Source of the DNA: Thalassococcus sp. S3
GTDB lineage: Bacteria > Pseudomonadota > Alphaproteobacteria > Rhodobacterales > Rhodobacteraceae
DNA length: 64,000 nt
Direction: 5' to 3'
NCBI RefSeq assembly: GCF_004216475.1
Contig: NZ_CP022303.1
Coordinates: 4,523,001 to 4,587,000, forward strand
The position numbers and the translations under genes are program-made. Below are positions 53,114 to 62,343 of this stretch, in pieces. The notes beneath the pieces were generated by a model, which saw nothing but the letters and a program-made list of their open reading frames with translations, was not told where the DNA came from and ran no database searches. Every line of letters begins with the position of its first letter. Position 1 is the stretch's first letter.

Positions 53114-53707
53114 ATGGCGCGTGAAATCAATCACTCCAAAATGATCGCGGAGCTGCTGGTCCATATCGGACGGGCTTCGCGGAGCGAGGATGCGGGCACC
53201 GACCTGACAGCCGCGCAATGGACCTGTTTGCGTTTTTTCGCGCGGGCCAATCCCAGCACGCGCACCCCGTCGGCCTTTGCCAGCTTTCAGGCAACCACAC
53301 GGGGGACGGCCTCCCAAATCGTCAAGGCGCTTGAAAAGCGTGGCCTGATCGCGCGGAAGACGTCGCCGACGGACGGGCGCAGCACATGCCTGGAACTGAC
53401 CGAGACAGGGCACAAGGCGCTTGCCGCTGACCCGCTGGAGCGGCTGATCAGCGCCGTTGACATGCTGCCGCGCACGGAACGGGACGCTTTTTTGAAAACC
53501 CTCTCGAGCCTGGTTTCCACGCTGGCCGATCTGAGAGGCGCGCAAGCCTTCGGGACCTGCGGCGACTGCACTCACTTCACCCCGTCCGGTACGAGTGGTT
53601 ATTGCGCTTGCATGGCTGCGGAAGTTGCAGCCGAAGACATTCAAAAGCTCTGCGCAAGTTACAGCGGAATAGAACGCGGGCAGAAAGGACACCCAGATGG
53701 CATCTGA
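53114..53707 (+). CDS. MarR-family regulator with C-terminal cysteine cluster
   Basis: A 197-aa winged-helix protein. DNA-binding part: QWTCLRFFARANPSTRTPSAFASF, GTASQIVKALEKRGLIARK and the DGRST wing. After residue about 145 come FGTCGDCTHFTPSG and GYCACMAAEV, with a last Cys in DIQKLC. Five cysteines in 35 residues suggest an Fe-S cluster, zinc or redox sensor. The stop overlaps the Mrp gene by 11 bp, and both downstream products are Fe-S biogenesis proteins, which supports an Fe-S-sensing role. Confidence 0.88.
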   Translation: MAREINHSKMIAELLVHIGRASRSEDAGTDLTAAQWTCLRFFARANPSTRTPSAFASFQATTRGTASQIVKALEKRGLIARKTSPTDGRSTCLELTETGHKALAADPLERLISAVDMLPRTERDAFLKTLSSLVSTLADLRGAQAFGTCGDCTHFTPSGTSGYCACMAAEVAAEDIQKLCASYSGIERGQKGHPDGI

Positions 53708-54869
53708 TGACACCAACACTGCTCCGGGCCGGATGATCGCGATCAGCAGCGGCAAAGGAGGTGTCGGAAAGTCGACCGTCACCACAAACGTCGCGGTTGC
53801 ACTGGCCCGTATGGGACTGCGCGTAGGCATTGTCGATGCCGACATTTATGGCCCGTCCATTCCCGGCATGCTGGGCATACCGGTGGGCACGCCTCCAGCC
53901 ATGTCTCCGGACCGCAAGGTGATCCCCTCCGAAGCCTTCGGGATCAAGGTCATCTCGATGGCGATGCTGTCCCAGGATGACAATCCCGCCATTCTGCGCG
54001 GACCAATGGTGACCAAGTACCTTCAGATGTTTGTCCGACAGGTCGATTGGGGGCCGCTCGATATCCTTTTGCTCGATCTGCCACCGGGCACAGGGGATAT
54101 TCAGCTAACCCTCGCGCAGGCCTTTCCGCTGACCGGCGCGGTCGTGGTCAGCACGCCGCAGGATGTCAGCCTAAAGATCGCCCGGCGCGGTCTGCGCATG
54201 ATGGAGCAGGTGAAGGTTCCGATCCTTGGCGTGATCGAAAACATGAGCGGATTTACCTGCCCCTCCTGTGGAACGCTAACGCATATCTTCCATCAGGGCG
54301 GCGGTGCTGCCATCGCGGCGGAACTGGGTGTGCCGTTTCTGGGCAAGGTCCCGCTAGATCCGCATGTGGTGGACACGGGCGATGCCGGCACACCTCTGGT
54401 CGATGCCGCGCCAGACAGCCCCGCCGCCGAGGCTTATCGCCAGATCGCGGGCGCCCTTTCGGGCGGCTCAGGACCGGTCGGCGGTGTTGCCATGCCTTTT
54501 GCATGGACCATCACAGACGAGAAGAGCCGGCCAAGCGTCTCTCCGGTCGAGCCTGGAATGGCGCCGGATCGGCTTGCGGATGTCGACTATGATGCCACCG
54601 GGCTGGCCCTCAGCTGGGCGGATGGCCGGGTGCAACGGCTCAGCCCTCGTGATCTGCGCATAAGCTGTCAATGCGCCGCGTGCCGTGAGGAGATGACGGG
54701 GGCCGCCCTTCTCGACCCGTCGACCGTCCGGCTCGACATTCGTGTCACGCGGATCTGGAGTGTGGGTAACTACGCCCTCGGCATCTCCTTCAGCGATGGG
54801 CATGATACGGGCATCTATACCTTCAAGGCCCTGCGCGAGATCGAGGATGCGGAGCTGGAAGATGTCTGA
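53697..54869 (+). CDS. mrp: Mrp/NBP35-type Fe-S carrier ATPase fused to DUF971
   Basis: A 390-aa protein. The P-loop SGKGGVGKS at 18-26, DADIYGPSIPGMLG, LLLDLPPGTGD (Walker B) and the cluster-binding CPSC near 188-191 define Mrp (ApbC). The N-terminal DUF59 domain of many Mrps is absent. Residues about 280-390 (LALSWADGRVQRLSPRDLR, CQCAACREE, YALGISFSDGHDTGIYTF) form a DUF971/GBBH-like domain, usually a separate protein. It shuttles Fe-S clusters to apo-proteins in the cytosol. Confidence 0.9.
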   Translation: MASDDTNTAPGRMIAISSGKGGVGKSTVTTNVAVALARMGLRVGIVDADIYGPSIPGMLGIPVGTPPAMSPDRKVIPSEAFGIKVISMAMLSQDDNPAILRGPMVTKYLQMFVRQVDWGPLDILLLDLPPGTGDIQLTLAQAFPLTGAVVVSTPQDVSLKIARRGLRMMEQVKVPILGVIENMSGFTCPSCGTLTHIFHQGGGAAIAAELGVPFLGKVPLDPHVVDTGDAGTPLVDAAPDSPAAEAYRQIAGALSGGSGPVGGVAMPFAWTITDEKSRPSVSPVEPGMAPDRLADVDYDATGLALSWADGRVQRLSPRDLRISCQCAACREEMTGAALLDPSTVRLDIRVTRIWSVGNYALGISFSDGHDTGIYTFKALREIEDAELEDV

Positions 54870-56127
54870 AGAAGCCTCCCGCCTGCGTATTCGCGCCCAA
54901 GCCTCCGCACGGGACCCTAGCGTCATGGGCTTTATACTCGACGCGCCGCTGACAGGCGCGGACGCGCATTTTGCGTCCAACGAAGACGCCCCCCTACCGC
55001 GCACATTGCGGGGCATCGCCGGTGTCGGCACGGTCGAAGTCTCAAACGCGACGATCTGGGTGCGCAAAACCGAAGGCGCCGCCTGGCCGGATCTGAAACC
55101 ATCCATCGCTGCGGGCATTCGCGCGGTTCTATCCTCGACGCCCGATCCTCTTGGATCCACCCTGCAAGAACAGACGGATCACGACCCCGATGCGGTGCTT
55201 CTTTCATCGGTGCGGGATCTCTTGGACCGGCAGGTGAACCCGTCGGTTGCCGCCCATGGAGGTCATATCGAGGCCGAGAAGGTAGAGAACGGCACCGTTT
55301 TCCTTCGCATGTCCGGTGGATGCCAGGGATGTGCCGCCTCCGCGGCGACCTTGCGCGAAGGGGTCGAGCGGATGTTGCGCGCGGCCCTGCCCGACCTGCA
55401 GGAAATCGTTGACGTCACCGATCATGAAGCCGGCAGCACGCCCTATTACGCGCGTGAAAGCGGAACATCACCCGTTTTCGAACGGCCCGTCCCGGCAGGG
55501 GCGCTCAACTGGAATGAAGGCCAGGTGATGGTCGACCCCGACTTTCTGGCCCCGCGTCTGGGCCTGACGCCTGACGCCTTGCGCGCGGGCCTTCAAAACG
55601 GCGATGTCGTCGGCGTCACGGAAACAGGGACAGACGCCGATGCCGGCAAAACCAGGATCATACTGCGCAGCAGCACGCGGGCCTGGGCGGCCGAGATAGA
55701 CACACAAGGGCACGCACGTGAAATCCCGCCACCCAAGGTGATTGATGCAGCCTCCGGCGCGGAGCGCAAGCTTGCCGCACGCATCCGGGCCTATCTGATG
55801 TCACAGCCTGGCGGGTCTGAGCCGCTGACCTACCGAGCCCTGGCGCGCGCGATAGGTTTGTGGGCGCCCGGCTCGGTGCGCAAGATTACGAAGGCGCTTG
55901 AGGCAACGATGCGCGATGACGCCCGCGCAAATCGACCCTTCCTCGCCGCCCGCGTGGTCAGTCGCGCGGGGCAAGGGCTGCCCGGACAGGGCTTTTTTGA
56001 TCTGGCGCGCAGCCTCTCCCGAGGCCCGGAAGAGAGCGAAAGCGATCGGGACTTTCATATGCGGGAGCTTCAGCGGCTTGAGGAGCAGCGAACAGTTCCC
56101 GACTTGACGGAGCCCTCCCCGCGATAG
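54862..56127 (+). CDS. NifU-family Fe-S scaffold fused to extra C-terminal domains
   Basis: A 421-aa protein. Residues 5-95 resemble the Nfu N-terminal domain. 110-180 is a NifU C-terminal domain with the cluster-binding Cys154-x-x-Cys157 (GGCQGCAAS). 215-285 looks like a DUF6522-type small beta domain (MVDPDFLAPRLGLTPDALRAGL). 310-395 is helical, resembling a winged-helix/ATL-like domain (LTYRALARAIGLWAPGSVRKI). It starts 5 codons inside the Mrp end. The fusion suggests a dedicated carrier for one client or a regulatory role. Confidence 0.8.
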   Translation: MSEEASRLRIRAQASARDPSVMGFILDAPLTGADAHFASNEDAPLPRTLRGIAGVGTVEVSNATIWVRKTEGAAWPDLKPSIAAGIRAVLSSTPDPLGSTLQEQTDHDPDAVLLSSVRDLLDRQVNPSVAAHGGHIEAEKVENGTVFLRMSGGCQGCAASAATLREGVERMLRAALPDLQEIVDVTDHEAGSTPYYARESGTSPVFERPVPAGALNWNEGQVMVDPDFLAPRLGLTPDALRAGLQNGDVVGVTETGTDADAGKTRIILRSSTRAWAAEIDTQGHAREIPPPKVIDAASGAERKLAARIRAYLMSQPGGSEPLTYRALARAIGLWAPGSVRKITKALEATMRDDARANRPFLAARVVSRAGQGLPGQGFFDLARSLSRGPEESESDRDFHMRELQRLEEQRTVPDLTEPSPR

Positions 56128-56328
56128 TCCTGGCTCGGCCTATCAGAAGACAAGGACGCAAGGGCAACTCTAACGGCCGACGGATCAGGGCAATACCTTA
56201 GCAGCCAAGTCTTTCCACCTGCCCAAGCACATCAACGACGACAGTTCCCTTGGCTATCAGCATGTCTTGAGTGCCGCTGTTGCAAATTGATGCAAACCAC
56301 CTGCCGACCTCAGCGCTGATAAGCCATG

Positions 56329-57273
56329 TCAGGCTGCGTCAGGTCTTTCGTCGGACCAGCCAAGCGGCAGGCCCGCATCGGGGAGAAACCCATAGATCGG
56401 CTCATCGGGGATACCGGCCATCAGAAGCTCCCGCACCTGCATCAGGTGGTCGAGGTCGATCCCGGTCTTCAGGCCCATGGCCTCCAGCATGAAGACCAGA
56501 TCTTCGGTCACGATATTGCCGCTGGCCCCCGGGGCAAAAGGACATCCGCCCAAACCGCCAAGGGAACTGTCCAGAGTGGTGATACCCTCTTCCAATGCCG
56601 CAGCAGCATTGGCGAGGCCCAGGCCACGGGTGTTATGCAGGTGCACGCCGGTCAGCTTGTCGGCGCCGACGGTCCGGTGCACCGCGCGGATGCGGTCACG
56701 GATCATGCGGGGATTGGCATAGCCGGTCGTGTCCGAAAGGCCCACCTCCTCGGCACCGGCCGCGATCAGCTCTTCGGCAAGACGCGTGACGGTGTCGAGC
56801 GGTACGTGACCTTCGATGGTGCAACCGAACGCGGTGGCGATACCGGCCTCGAAATAGGGGCGCTCGCCTTCTGGCTTCGCATCGACAAGGGCACGGATGG
56901 CGCGCACTTCCTCGATCATTTGGGCGTGGGTGCGGCGGACGTTTTTCAGCGAATGGGTCTCGCTGGCGGAAACTGGGATGGAAATCTTGTGAGCGCCTGC
57001 GGCCAGGGCCGCCTCCGCCCCGCGCGCATTGGGCACGAGGGCCGCGATGGTCAGCCCGTCTATGCCGCAGGCAAAGGCCACAAGCTCGGCCGTGTCGGCC
57101 ATCTGGGGCAGAAGCTTGTAGTTTACAAAGCTGCCGACCTCGATCTCCGGCACACCGGCGGCAGCCTCGGCGGCGATCCAGGCTTTCTTGGTTTCAAGAT
57201 CGACTACCCGGTCGATGCTTTGCAACCCGTCGCGCGGCCCTACCTCACTGACTGTGATGTCGATCCTGGCCAT
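56329..57273 (-). CDS. HMG-CoA lyase-like DRE-TIM enzyme
   Basis: A 314-aa TIM-barrel lyase with EVGPRDGLQS (metal and catalytic Arg/Asp), HLHNTRGLGLAN (metal His pair) and GGCPFAPGASGN, the HMG-CoA lyase signature with its active-site Cys. It cleaves HMG-CoA or a related 3-hydroxyacyl-CoA such as citramalyl-CoA. The start at 57273 is preceded by GGAGG; an upstream in-frame ATG overlaps that site. Divergent from the CoA-transferase. Confidence 0.9.
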   Translation of the reverse strand: MARIDITVSEVGPRDGLQSIDRVVDLETKKAWIAAEAAAGVPEIEVGSFVNYKLLPQMADTAELVAFACGIDGLTIAALVPNARGAEAALAAGAHKISIPVSASETHSLKNVRRTHAQMIEEVRAIRALVDAKPEGERPYFEAGIATAFGCTIEGHVPLDTVTRLAEELIAAGAEEVGLSDTTGYANPRMIRDRIRAVHRTVGADKLTGVHLHNTRGLGLANAAAALEEGITTLDSSLGGLGGCPFAPGASGNIVTEDLVFMLEAMGLKTGIDLDHLMQVRELLMAGIPDEPIYGFLPDAGLPLGWSDERPDAA

Positions 57274-57301
57274 GGAAGATGCCTCCGGCAAAATGTGGTA
57301 T

Positions 57302-57319
57302 TGATATATTGTTATATCA
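57302..57319. promoter_or_regulatory. AT-rich dyad between lyase and CoA-transferase genes
   Basis: Perfect inverted repeat TGATATA-TTGT-TATATCA in the 135-bp divergent region. The size and style fit a GntR/FadR-type operator controlling both directions. No matching regulator gene is adjacent in the window. Confidence 0.6.
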
Positions 57320-57408
57320 TTTATATGGTTTCGGAAACAAGGGTTGTTCGCCTTCTATAGACTCAAGAGTAGCCTCCCAGGTTTGACCCCGAATATCTGA
57401 CGGTTGAG

Positions 57409-58578
57409 ATGAATTTTCTGAGAAATATCAAAGTCGTCGAGTTTTCCCACATGGTCATGGGACCCTCAGCCGGGATGATCCTCGCCGATCTGGGCGCCGA
57501 TGTGATCAAGATCGAACCGATCGGTGGTGACAAGACCCGGCGCCTGCCCGGCTCCGGCGCGGGCTATTTCGCGATGTTCAACCGCAACAAGAAGAGCATC
57601 TGCCTCGATATCAAGAGCGAGGAAGGACAAGGCATCGTCCGCAAGTTGCTGGAAGGTGCGGACGTCATGATCGAGAATTTCCGATCCGGCGCGCTCGATA
57701 AGCTGGGGCTGAGCTACGAGGCGGTGCGCGAGATCAATCCCAGGCTGATCTACCAATCCTCAAAGGGCTTCTTGAGCGGTCCTTATCAGGAGCGCACGGC
57801 GCTGGACGAGGTCGCGCAGATGATGGGTGGGCTCGCTTATATGACGGGGCCAGAGGGGCGGCCCCTGCGCGCGGGCAGTTCAGTGATCGACATCACCGGC
57901 GGCATGTTCGGTGTGATCGGCATTCTGGCGGCCCTGCTCGACCGGGAGCAGAATGGACGGGAAGGGCGGCAGATCACCTCCTCCCTGTTCGAGACGACGG
58001 TGTTTCTGGTCGGCCAGCACATTGCACAACACGCGGTTACCGGGACGCCGGCTCCGCCGATGCCGACGCGGGTTTCGGCCTGGGCCGTCTATGATGTCTT
58101 CGACACCAAAGACGGGCAGATGTTCGTGGGCGTGGTGAGCGATGGGCAATGGCGCGCCTTCTGCGAGGTCTTTGGGCTAACGCATTGGAAGGATCATCCG
58201 GACTGTGCCGAAAATTCCGACCGTGTGGCCAGGCGCGACGAGATCATTCCGGAACTACGCAGGCTCTTTGGTGCAATGGCAACGGCGGAATTGGAAGACA
58301 AGCTGTTAAAGGCCGGACTGCCCTTTGCCCCGATCAACCGGCCCGAGGATCTGGCCGAGGATCCGCAGGTTGCCGAGGGCGGGTTGTTCGAACTTGCGCT
58401 GCCGGATCACAACGCCACTGTGAAGCTGCCCAAGCTGCCGATCGAGAGCAATGGCCAGCGCGACGAGACAGCGGGCGATCCGCCAAGGGCGGGCGAGAAT
58501 TCGGACGCCGTTCTGGACGGCCTGGGCTTCGACGCTGCGCAAATCGCGGCCTGGCGCAAGGCCGGGATCGTCGCATGA
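57409..58578 (+). CDS. CoA-transferase family III (CaiB/BaiF)
   Basis: A 389-aa formyl-CoA-transferase-fold enzyme. N-terminal VVEFSHMVMGPSAGMILADLGADVIKIE and the catalytic Asp near residue 133 (ALDEVAQMMGG). It moves CoA between carboxylic acids. With the lyase next door and the LeuCD-like genes downstream, a citramalate- or HMG-like acid is a plausible acceptor. The stop overlaps the LeuC-like start. Confidence 0.9.
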   Translation: MNFLRNIKVVEFSHMVMGPSAGMILADLGADVIKIEPIGGDKTRRLPGSGAGYFAMFNRNKKSICLDIKSEEGQGIVRKLLEGADVMIENFRSGALDKLGLSYEAVREINPRLIYQSSKGFLSGPYQERTALDEVAQMMGGLAYMTGPEGRPLRAGSSVIDITGGMFGVIGILAALLDREQNGREGRQITSSLFETTVFLVGQHIAQHAVTGTPAPPMPTRVSAWAVYDVFDTKDGQMFVGVVSDGQWRAFCEVFGLTHWKDHPDCAENSDRVARRDEIIPELRRLFGAMATAELEDKLLKAGLPFAPINRPEDLAEDPQVAEGGLFELALPDHNATVKLPKLPIESNGQRDETAGDPPRAGENSDAVLDGLGFDAAQIAAWRKAGIVA

Positions 58579-59978
58579 GCAAGAGGACCACGACGCTTTA
58601 CGACAAGCTTTTGGCGCAGCACGAGGTGCGGCGTGACGAGGGTGGCGCGTCGCTGGTACTGATCGACCGGATCATGCTGCACGAAAGGACAGGCTCGATT
58701 GCGCTGTCGAACCTGGCGGAAGACGGACGTGAGATCGTCGCTCCGGAGACGGTGTTTTCGACCATCGACCATATCGCCGACACGCGGCCCGGGCGCCCGC
58801 GGGAGACACGGATGCCGGGCGGCGAGGTCTTCATCGAGGCCATGCGCGCCCAGACCCGGAAGGCGGGGCTGAAGCTCTTTGATATCAACGACCCGCGGCA
58901 GGGCATCGTGCACGTGATCGCGCCCGAACTGGGCATCGCGTTGCCGGGCATCACGCTGGTCTGTCCAGACAGCCACACCTGCACGTTGGGCGCGTTGGGG
59001 GCGCTGGCCTGGGGGATCGGATCCACGGATGCCGAACATGCGCTGGCCACGCAAACCCTGCGGGTACCACGGAAGAAACAGATGCGCATCTGGCTGGACG
59101 GGCGACTGCCCGAATGGTCAACGGCCAAGGACGTGATCCTTGCGCTCATCGCAAAGTATTCCGCCGGGCATGCGGTCGGTCACGTAATCGAATTCGCCGG
59201 ACCGGCGGTCGAGGCGATGGAGATCGAGGCGCGGCTGACGCTCTGCAATATGGGGGTGGAATTCGGTGCCTTCACGGCGGTGATCGCGCCGGATGAGAAA
59301 ACCATCGACTATATCGCCGGGCGCCACTACGGCCCCGCGCCGCATATGCTGGAGGCGGCCAAGACCCATTGGCGCAGCCTGAAGACCGATCAGGGCGCCG
59401 ACTTCGACAGCGAGATCGTGTTCGACGTCTCGACCCTTGCGCCGATGGTGTCCTGGGGGACGAGCCCCGAACAGACGGTGGGCGTGGACGGCACGGTCCC
59501 GACAGGGGGCGACGGCAAAGCGCTCGGTTACATGGGGCTGGCCGGCGGTCAGGCGCTGCTGGGCTTACCGGTGGACACGGCCTTTATCGGCTCATGCACC
59601 AATTCGCGGCTGTCCGATCTGCGCCGCGCCGCTGCGGTGCTGCGCGGGCGGCGGGTGGCAGAGGGCGTGCTGGCAATCTGCGTGCCCGGATCCACGGCGA
59701 CCAAGGAGGCGGCAGAGGCCGAAGGACTGGATCAGATCTTCAAGGCCGCAGGCTTTCAATGGCGCGAGAGCGGCTGTTCGATGTGCTTTTATGCCGGCGG
59801 GGAAGGCTTTGGCGGGCGGGAGCGGGTGATCTCGTCGACCAATCGGAATTTCGAGGGGCGACAGGGCCCGCGCGCCCGCACGCATATCGCCAGCCCCGAG
59901 ACGGTGGCATGGTCAGCGGTGCAGGGGCAGATCGCCGATGTCCGCGACCTGCAGGCCAGCCAAAGGCGCGCCTCGTGA
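58575..59978 (+). CDS. aconitase-family hydratase large subunit (LeuC-like)
   Basis: A 467-aa protein with [4Fe-4S] cysteines in IGSCTNSRLSDL and SGCSMCF, and the LeuC-type PDSHTCTLGALGALAWGIGSTDAE. Isomerises or hydrates a C4-C6 dicarboxylate. Surrounded by CoA-transferase and hydantoinase genes rather than leucine genes, so a citraconate, dimethylmalate or methyl-maleate hydratase role is likelier than leucine biosynthesis. Confidence 0.88.
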   Translation: MSKRTTTLYDKLLAQHEVRRDEGGASLVLIDRIMLHERTGSIALSNLAEDGREIVAPETVFSTIDHIADTRPGRPRETRMPGGEVFIEAMRAQTRKAGLKLFDINDPRQGIVHVIAPELGIALPGITLVCPDSHTCTLGALGALAWGIGSTDAEHALATQTLRVPRKKQMRIWLDGRLPEWSTAKDVILALIAKYSAGHAVGHVIEFAGPAVEAMEIEARLTLCNMGVEFGAFTAVIAPDEKTIDYIAGRHYGPAPHMLEAAKTHWRSLKTDQGADFDSEIVFDVSTLAPMVSWGTSPEQTVGVDGTVPTGGDGKALGYMGLAGGQALLGLPVDTAFIGSCTNSRLSDLRRAAAVLRGRRVAEGVLAICVPGSTATKEAAEAEGLDQIFKAAGFQWRESGCSMCFYAGGEGFGGRERVISSTNRNFEGRQGPRARTHIASPETVAWSAVQGQIADVRDLQASQRRAS

Positions 59979-60607
59979 TGGAAGCATTCCGGCAGCATCA
60001 GGGCCTCGCGGCGGTGATGGCGGTGGACAATGTGAACACCGACCAGATCATCCCCTCGCGGGAGATGAAGCGCGTGTCGAAAAAGGGGCTGGCGGACGGG
60101 TTGTTCGCCAATCTGCGGTATCTGGACGCCGACACGGGCGGGCGAACGCCCGATCCCGACTTCCTGCTGAACCAGCCGGAGGCGCAAGGCGCCACGATCC
60201 TGATCGGGGGGGTGAATCTCGGCTGCGGTTCCTCCCGCGAACATGCGGTCTGGGCGCTGAGGGAATACGGGTTCCGCGCGCTCATCGCGGCCAGTTTCGG
60301 GTCGATCTTTCGCGACAATTGCGTGGCCAACGGGGTGGTGCCGGTCACGCTGGACAAGGCAGAGGTCGCCGCGCTGGCAGAGGCGGCGGCCGCGCATCAC
60401 GTGACGGTTGATCTGGACGCGATGCAGGTCCGCTGCGGCGATCTGAGTTTTGATTTCAAGCTGTCGGATGAGCGGCGGGAGATGCTGCGCGAAGGGCTCT
60501 CGCCGGTGGATGTCACGCTTAAGCATCAGAGCGAGATCGACGCATTCCGCGCCCGCGACAGGATCACCCGCGCATGGCTTTATCAATTCGGAGAGGGGCA
60601 GGGATGA
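59978..60607 (+). CDS. aconitase-family hydratase small subunit (LeuD-like)
   Basis: A 209-aa swivel-domain subunit with DNVNTDQIIPSREMKR, LGCGSSREHAVWALREYG and FRALIAASFGSIFRDNC. Partner of the LeuC-like protein; the start overlaps its stop by one base (TGATG). Confidence 0.9.
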   Translation: MEAFRQHQGLAAVMAVDNVNTDQIIPSREMKRVSKKGLADGLFANLRYLDADTGGRTPDPDFLLNQPEAQGATILIGGVNLGCGSSREHAVWALREYGFRALIAASFGSIFRDNCVANGVVPVTLDKAEVAALAEAAAAHHVTVDLDAMQVRCGDLSFDFKLSDERREMLREGLSPVDVTLKHQSEIDAFRARDRITRAWLYQFGEGQG

Positions 60608-62343
60608 TTGACCCGGTGACGTTGTCGGTGCTGCGCGGTCGGCTGGAACAGGTGGCTGACGAGATGGACGCGACACTCTTCAACGCCGCCTTCAATCCCA
60701 TCATCGCCGAAGCGCACGACGCCAGCCACGGGTTCTATGACGCACAGACGGGCGACACGCTGGTACAGGGCAAGTTCGGCCTGCCGGTCTTTGTGGGCGC
60801 GATGGCCTTCGCGGTGCGGGCGGTGATTGCCTATGCGGATCAGAACGGCAAGCCGGAGCCGGGCGACGTCTTTATCTTCAACGATCCCTATGACGGCGGC
60901 ACGCATCTGAACGACTTCAAACTGGTCCAGCCGGTTTTCCGGGGCGACGAGATCTTTTGCTACATGGCGTCGGTCGCGCATTGGCATGACGTGGGCGGCA
61001 ACGTGCCGGGCAATTACAATCCAGCAGCGACGGAAGTGTTTCAGGAAGGCGTGCTGATCCCGCCGGTCAAGCTGGTCCGCAAGGGAGAGGTGCAGGGCGA
61101 CATCCTAGCGGTGCTCAAGGCCAATACCCGCCTGCCGCTGTCCGTGCATGGTGACCTGAACGGTCAGCTTGCCGCGCTGAAGCTGGGGGAGGAGCGGCTG
61201 AGCACGCTCATCGCCGACTATGGGGCGGAAACGCTGCTGGAGGTGATGGTAGAGCTGCGCAAGAGGGCAGCACAGCAGATGAAGGCGCTGATCACGGAGC
61301 TGCCGGACGGGACCTATGAGGCCACCGATCATCTGGACAATGACGGGATCAGCGCGGACGAGTTGGATGTGAAGGTCACGATCACGGTCGAGGGCGATGC
61401 GCTGACGCTGGATTTTGTCGGCACGTCCGGCGCCTGTCAGGGGCCGGTGAACATCTCCCGTGCGACGGCGGAGGCGTCGATCTACGTCGCCCTCAAACAT
61501 GTCTTCCGCGATGTGGCGGCGAATGCGGGTGTGCTGGATCCGGTGAAGATCGTGATCCCCGAGGGCTGCCTTTTGGACGCGCGCGCGCCCAAGCCGGTGG
61601 GCGGCTATACCGAGACGATCCTGAGGGTGATCGACGTGATTTTCGTGGCTTTGTCCAAGGCAGCGCCAGAGCGGCTGAACGGCTGCGCTTATGGTACGAT
61701 CAACGCGCTTTCGATTGCGGGCCACAAGGAGGATGGCGCGCGCTGGGTGATGTTTTCGTTCTTCGGCGGCGGCCATGGCGGGCATCCCGAAGGCGACGGG
61801 CTGAGCCATGGCAACGCGCCCATCTCAATGGCGACGATCCCGCCGGTGGAGATTTTGGAGAGCCGCTATCCGGTGCGATTCACGCAGTGGGGCCTGCGCG
61901 AAGGGTCGGGCGGGCCGGGGCGGCATTGCGGCGGGCTTGGCGGGCTTTACGAACTTGAAGTGATGGGCGACGCGCGCGGATTTCTCTTTGGCGAGCGCGG
62001 CAAACACGCGCCGCAAGGGGTGGCGGGCGGTGCGCAAGGCGCGCTGAACCGCTTCACCTTTGACGGGCCGGGGGTGCAGGGCGCGTTCGACCTGTCGCCG
62101 CCGATGGTGTCAAAAATGACCGGGATCGAACTGGCCAAGGGCCAGCGCGTACGGCTGGAGACACCGGGCGGCGGAGGCTACGGCCCGCCGGGCGAACGGG
62201 ACCCGGCGAAGGTCGCCGAGGATGTGGCCGACGGTCTGATCAGCGCGGAGGACGCGCGCGAGATCTACGGCGTGGTGCTGCGCGAGGATGGCAGCGTGGA
62301 CGACGCGGCCACGTCCATCGCCAGAGGGGAGGCCGCGGCATGA
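60604..62343 (+). CDS. hyuB: hydantoinase/oxoprolinase B-type subunit
   Basis: A 579-aa HyuB protein (DPVTLSVLRGRLEQVADEMDATLF; IFNDPYDGGTHLNDFKL; a Gly-rich TPGGGGYGPP near the C-terminus). With HyuA it forms an ATP-dependent enzyme for cyclic amides (N-methylhydantoin, 5-oxoproline) or, in related carboxylases, ketones such as acetone or acetophenone. ATGA overlap with LeuD-like and with HyuA. Confidence 0.92.
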   Translation: MIDPVTLSVLRGRLEQVADEMDATLFNAAFNPIIAEAHDASHGFYDAQTGDTLVQGKFGLPVFVGAMAFAVRAVIAYADQNGKPEPGDVFIFNDPYDGGTHLNDFKLVQPVFRGDEIFCYMASVAHWHDVGGNVPGNYNPAATEVFQEGVLIPPVKLVRKGEVQGDILAVLKANTRLPLSVHGDLNGQLAALKLGEERLSTLIADYGAETLLEVMVELRKRAAQQMKALITELPDGTYEATDHLDNDGISADELDVKVTITVEGDALTLDFVGTSGACQGPVNISRATAEASIYVALKHVFRDVAANAGVLDPVKIVIPEGCLLDARAPKPVGGYTETILRVIDVIFVALSKAAPERLNGCAYGTINALSIAGHKEDGARWVMFSFFGGGHGGHPEGDGLSHGNAPISMATIPPVEILESRYPVRFTQWGLREGSGGPGRHCGGLGGLYELEVMGDARGFLFGERGKHAPQGVAGGAQGALNRFTFDGPGVQGAFDLSPPMVSKMTGIELAKGQRVRLETPGGGGYGPPGERDPAKVAEDVADGLISAEDAREIYGVVLREDGSVDDAATSIARGEAAA

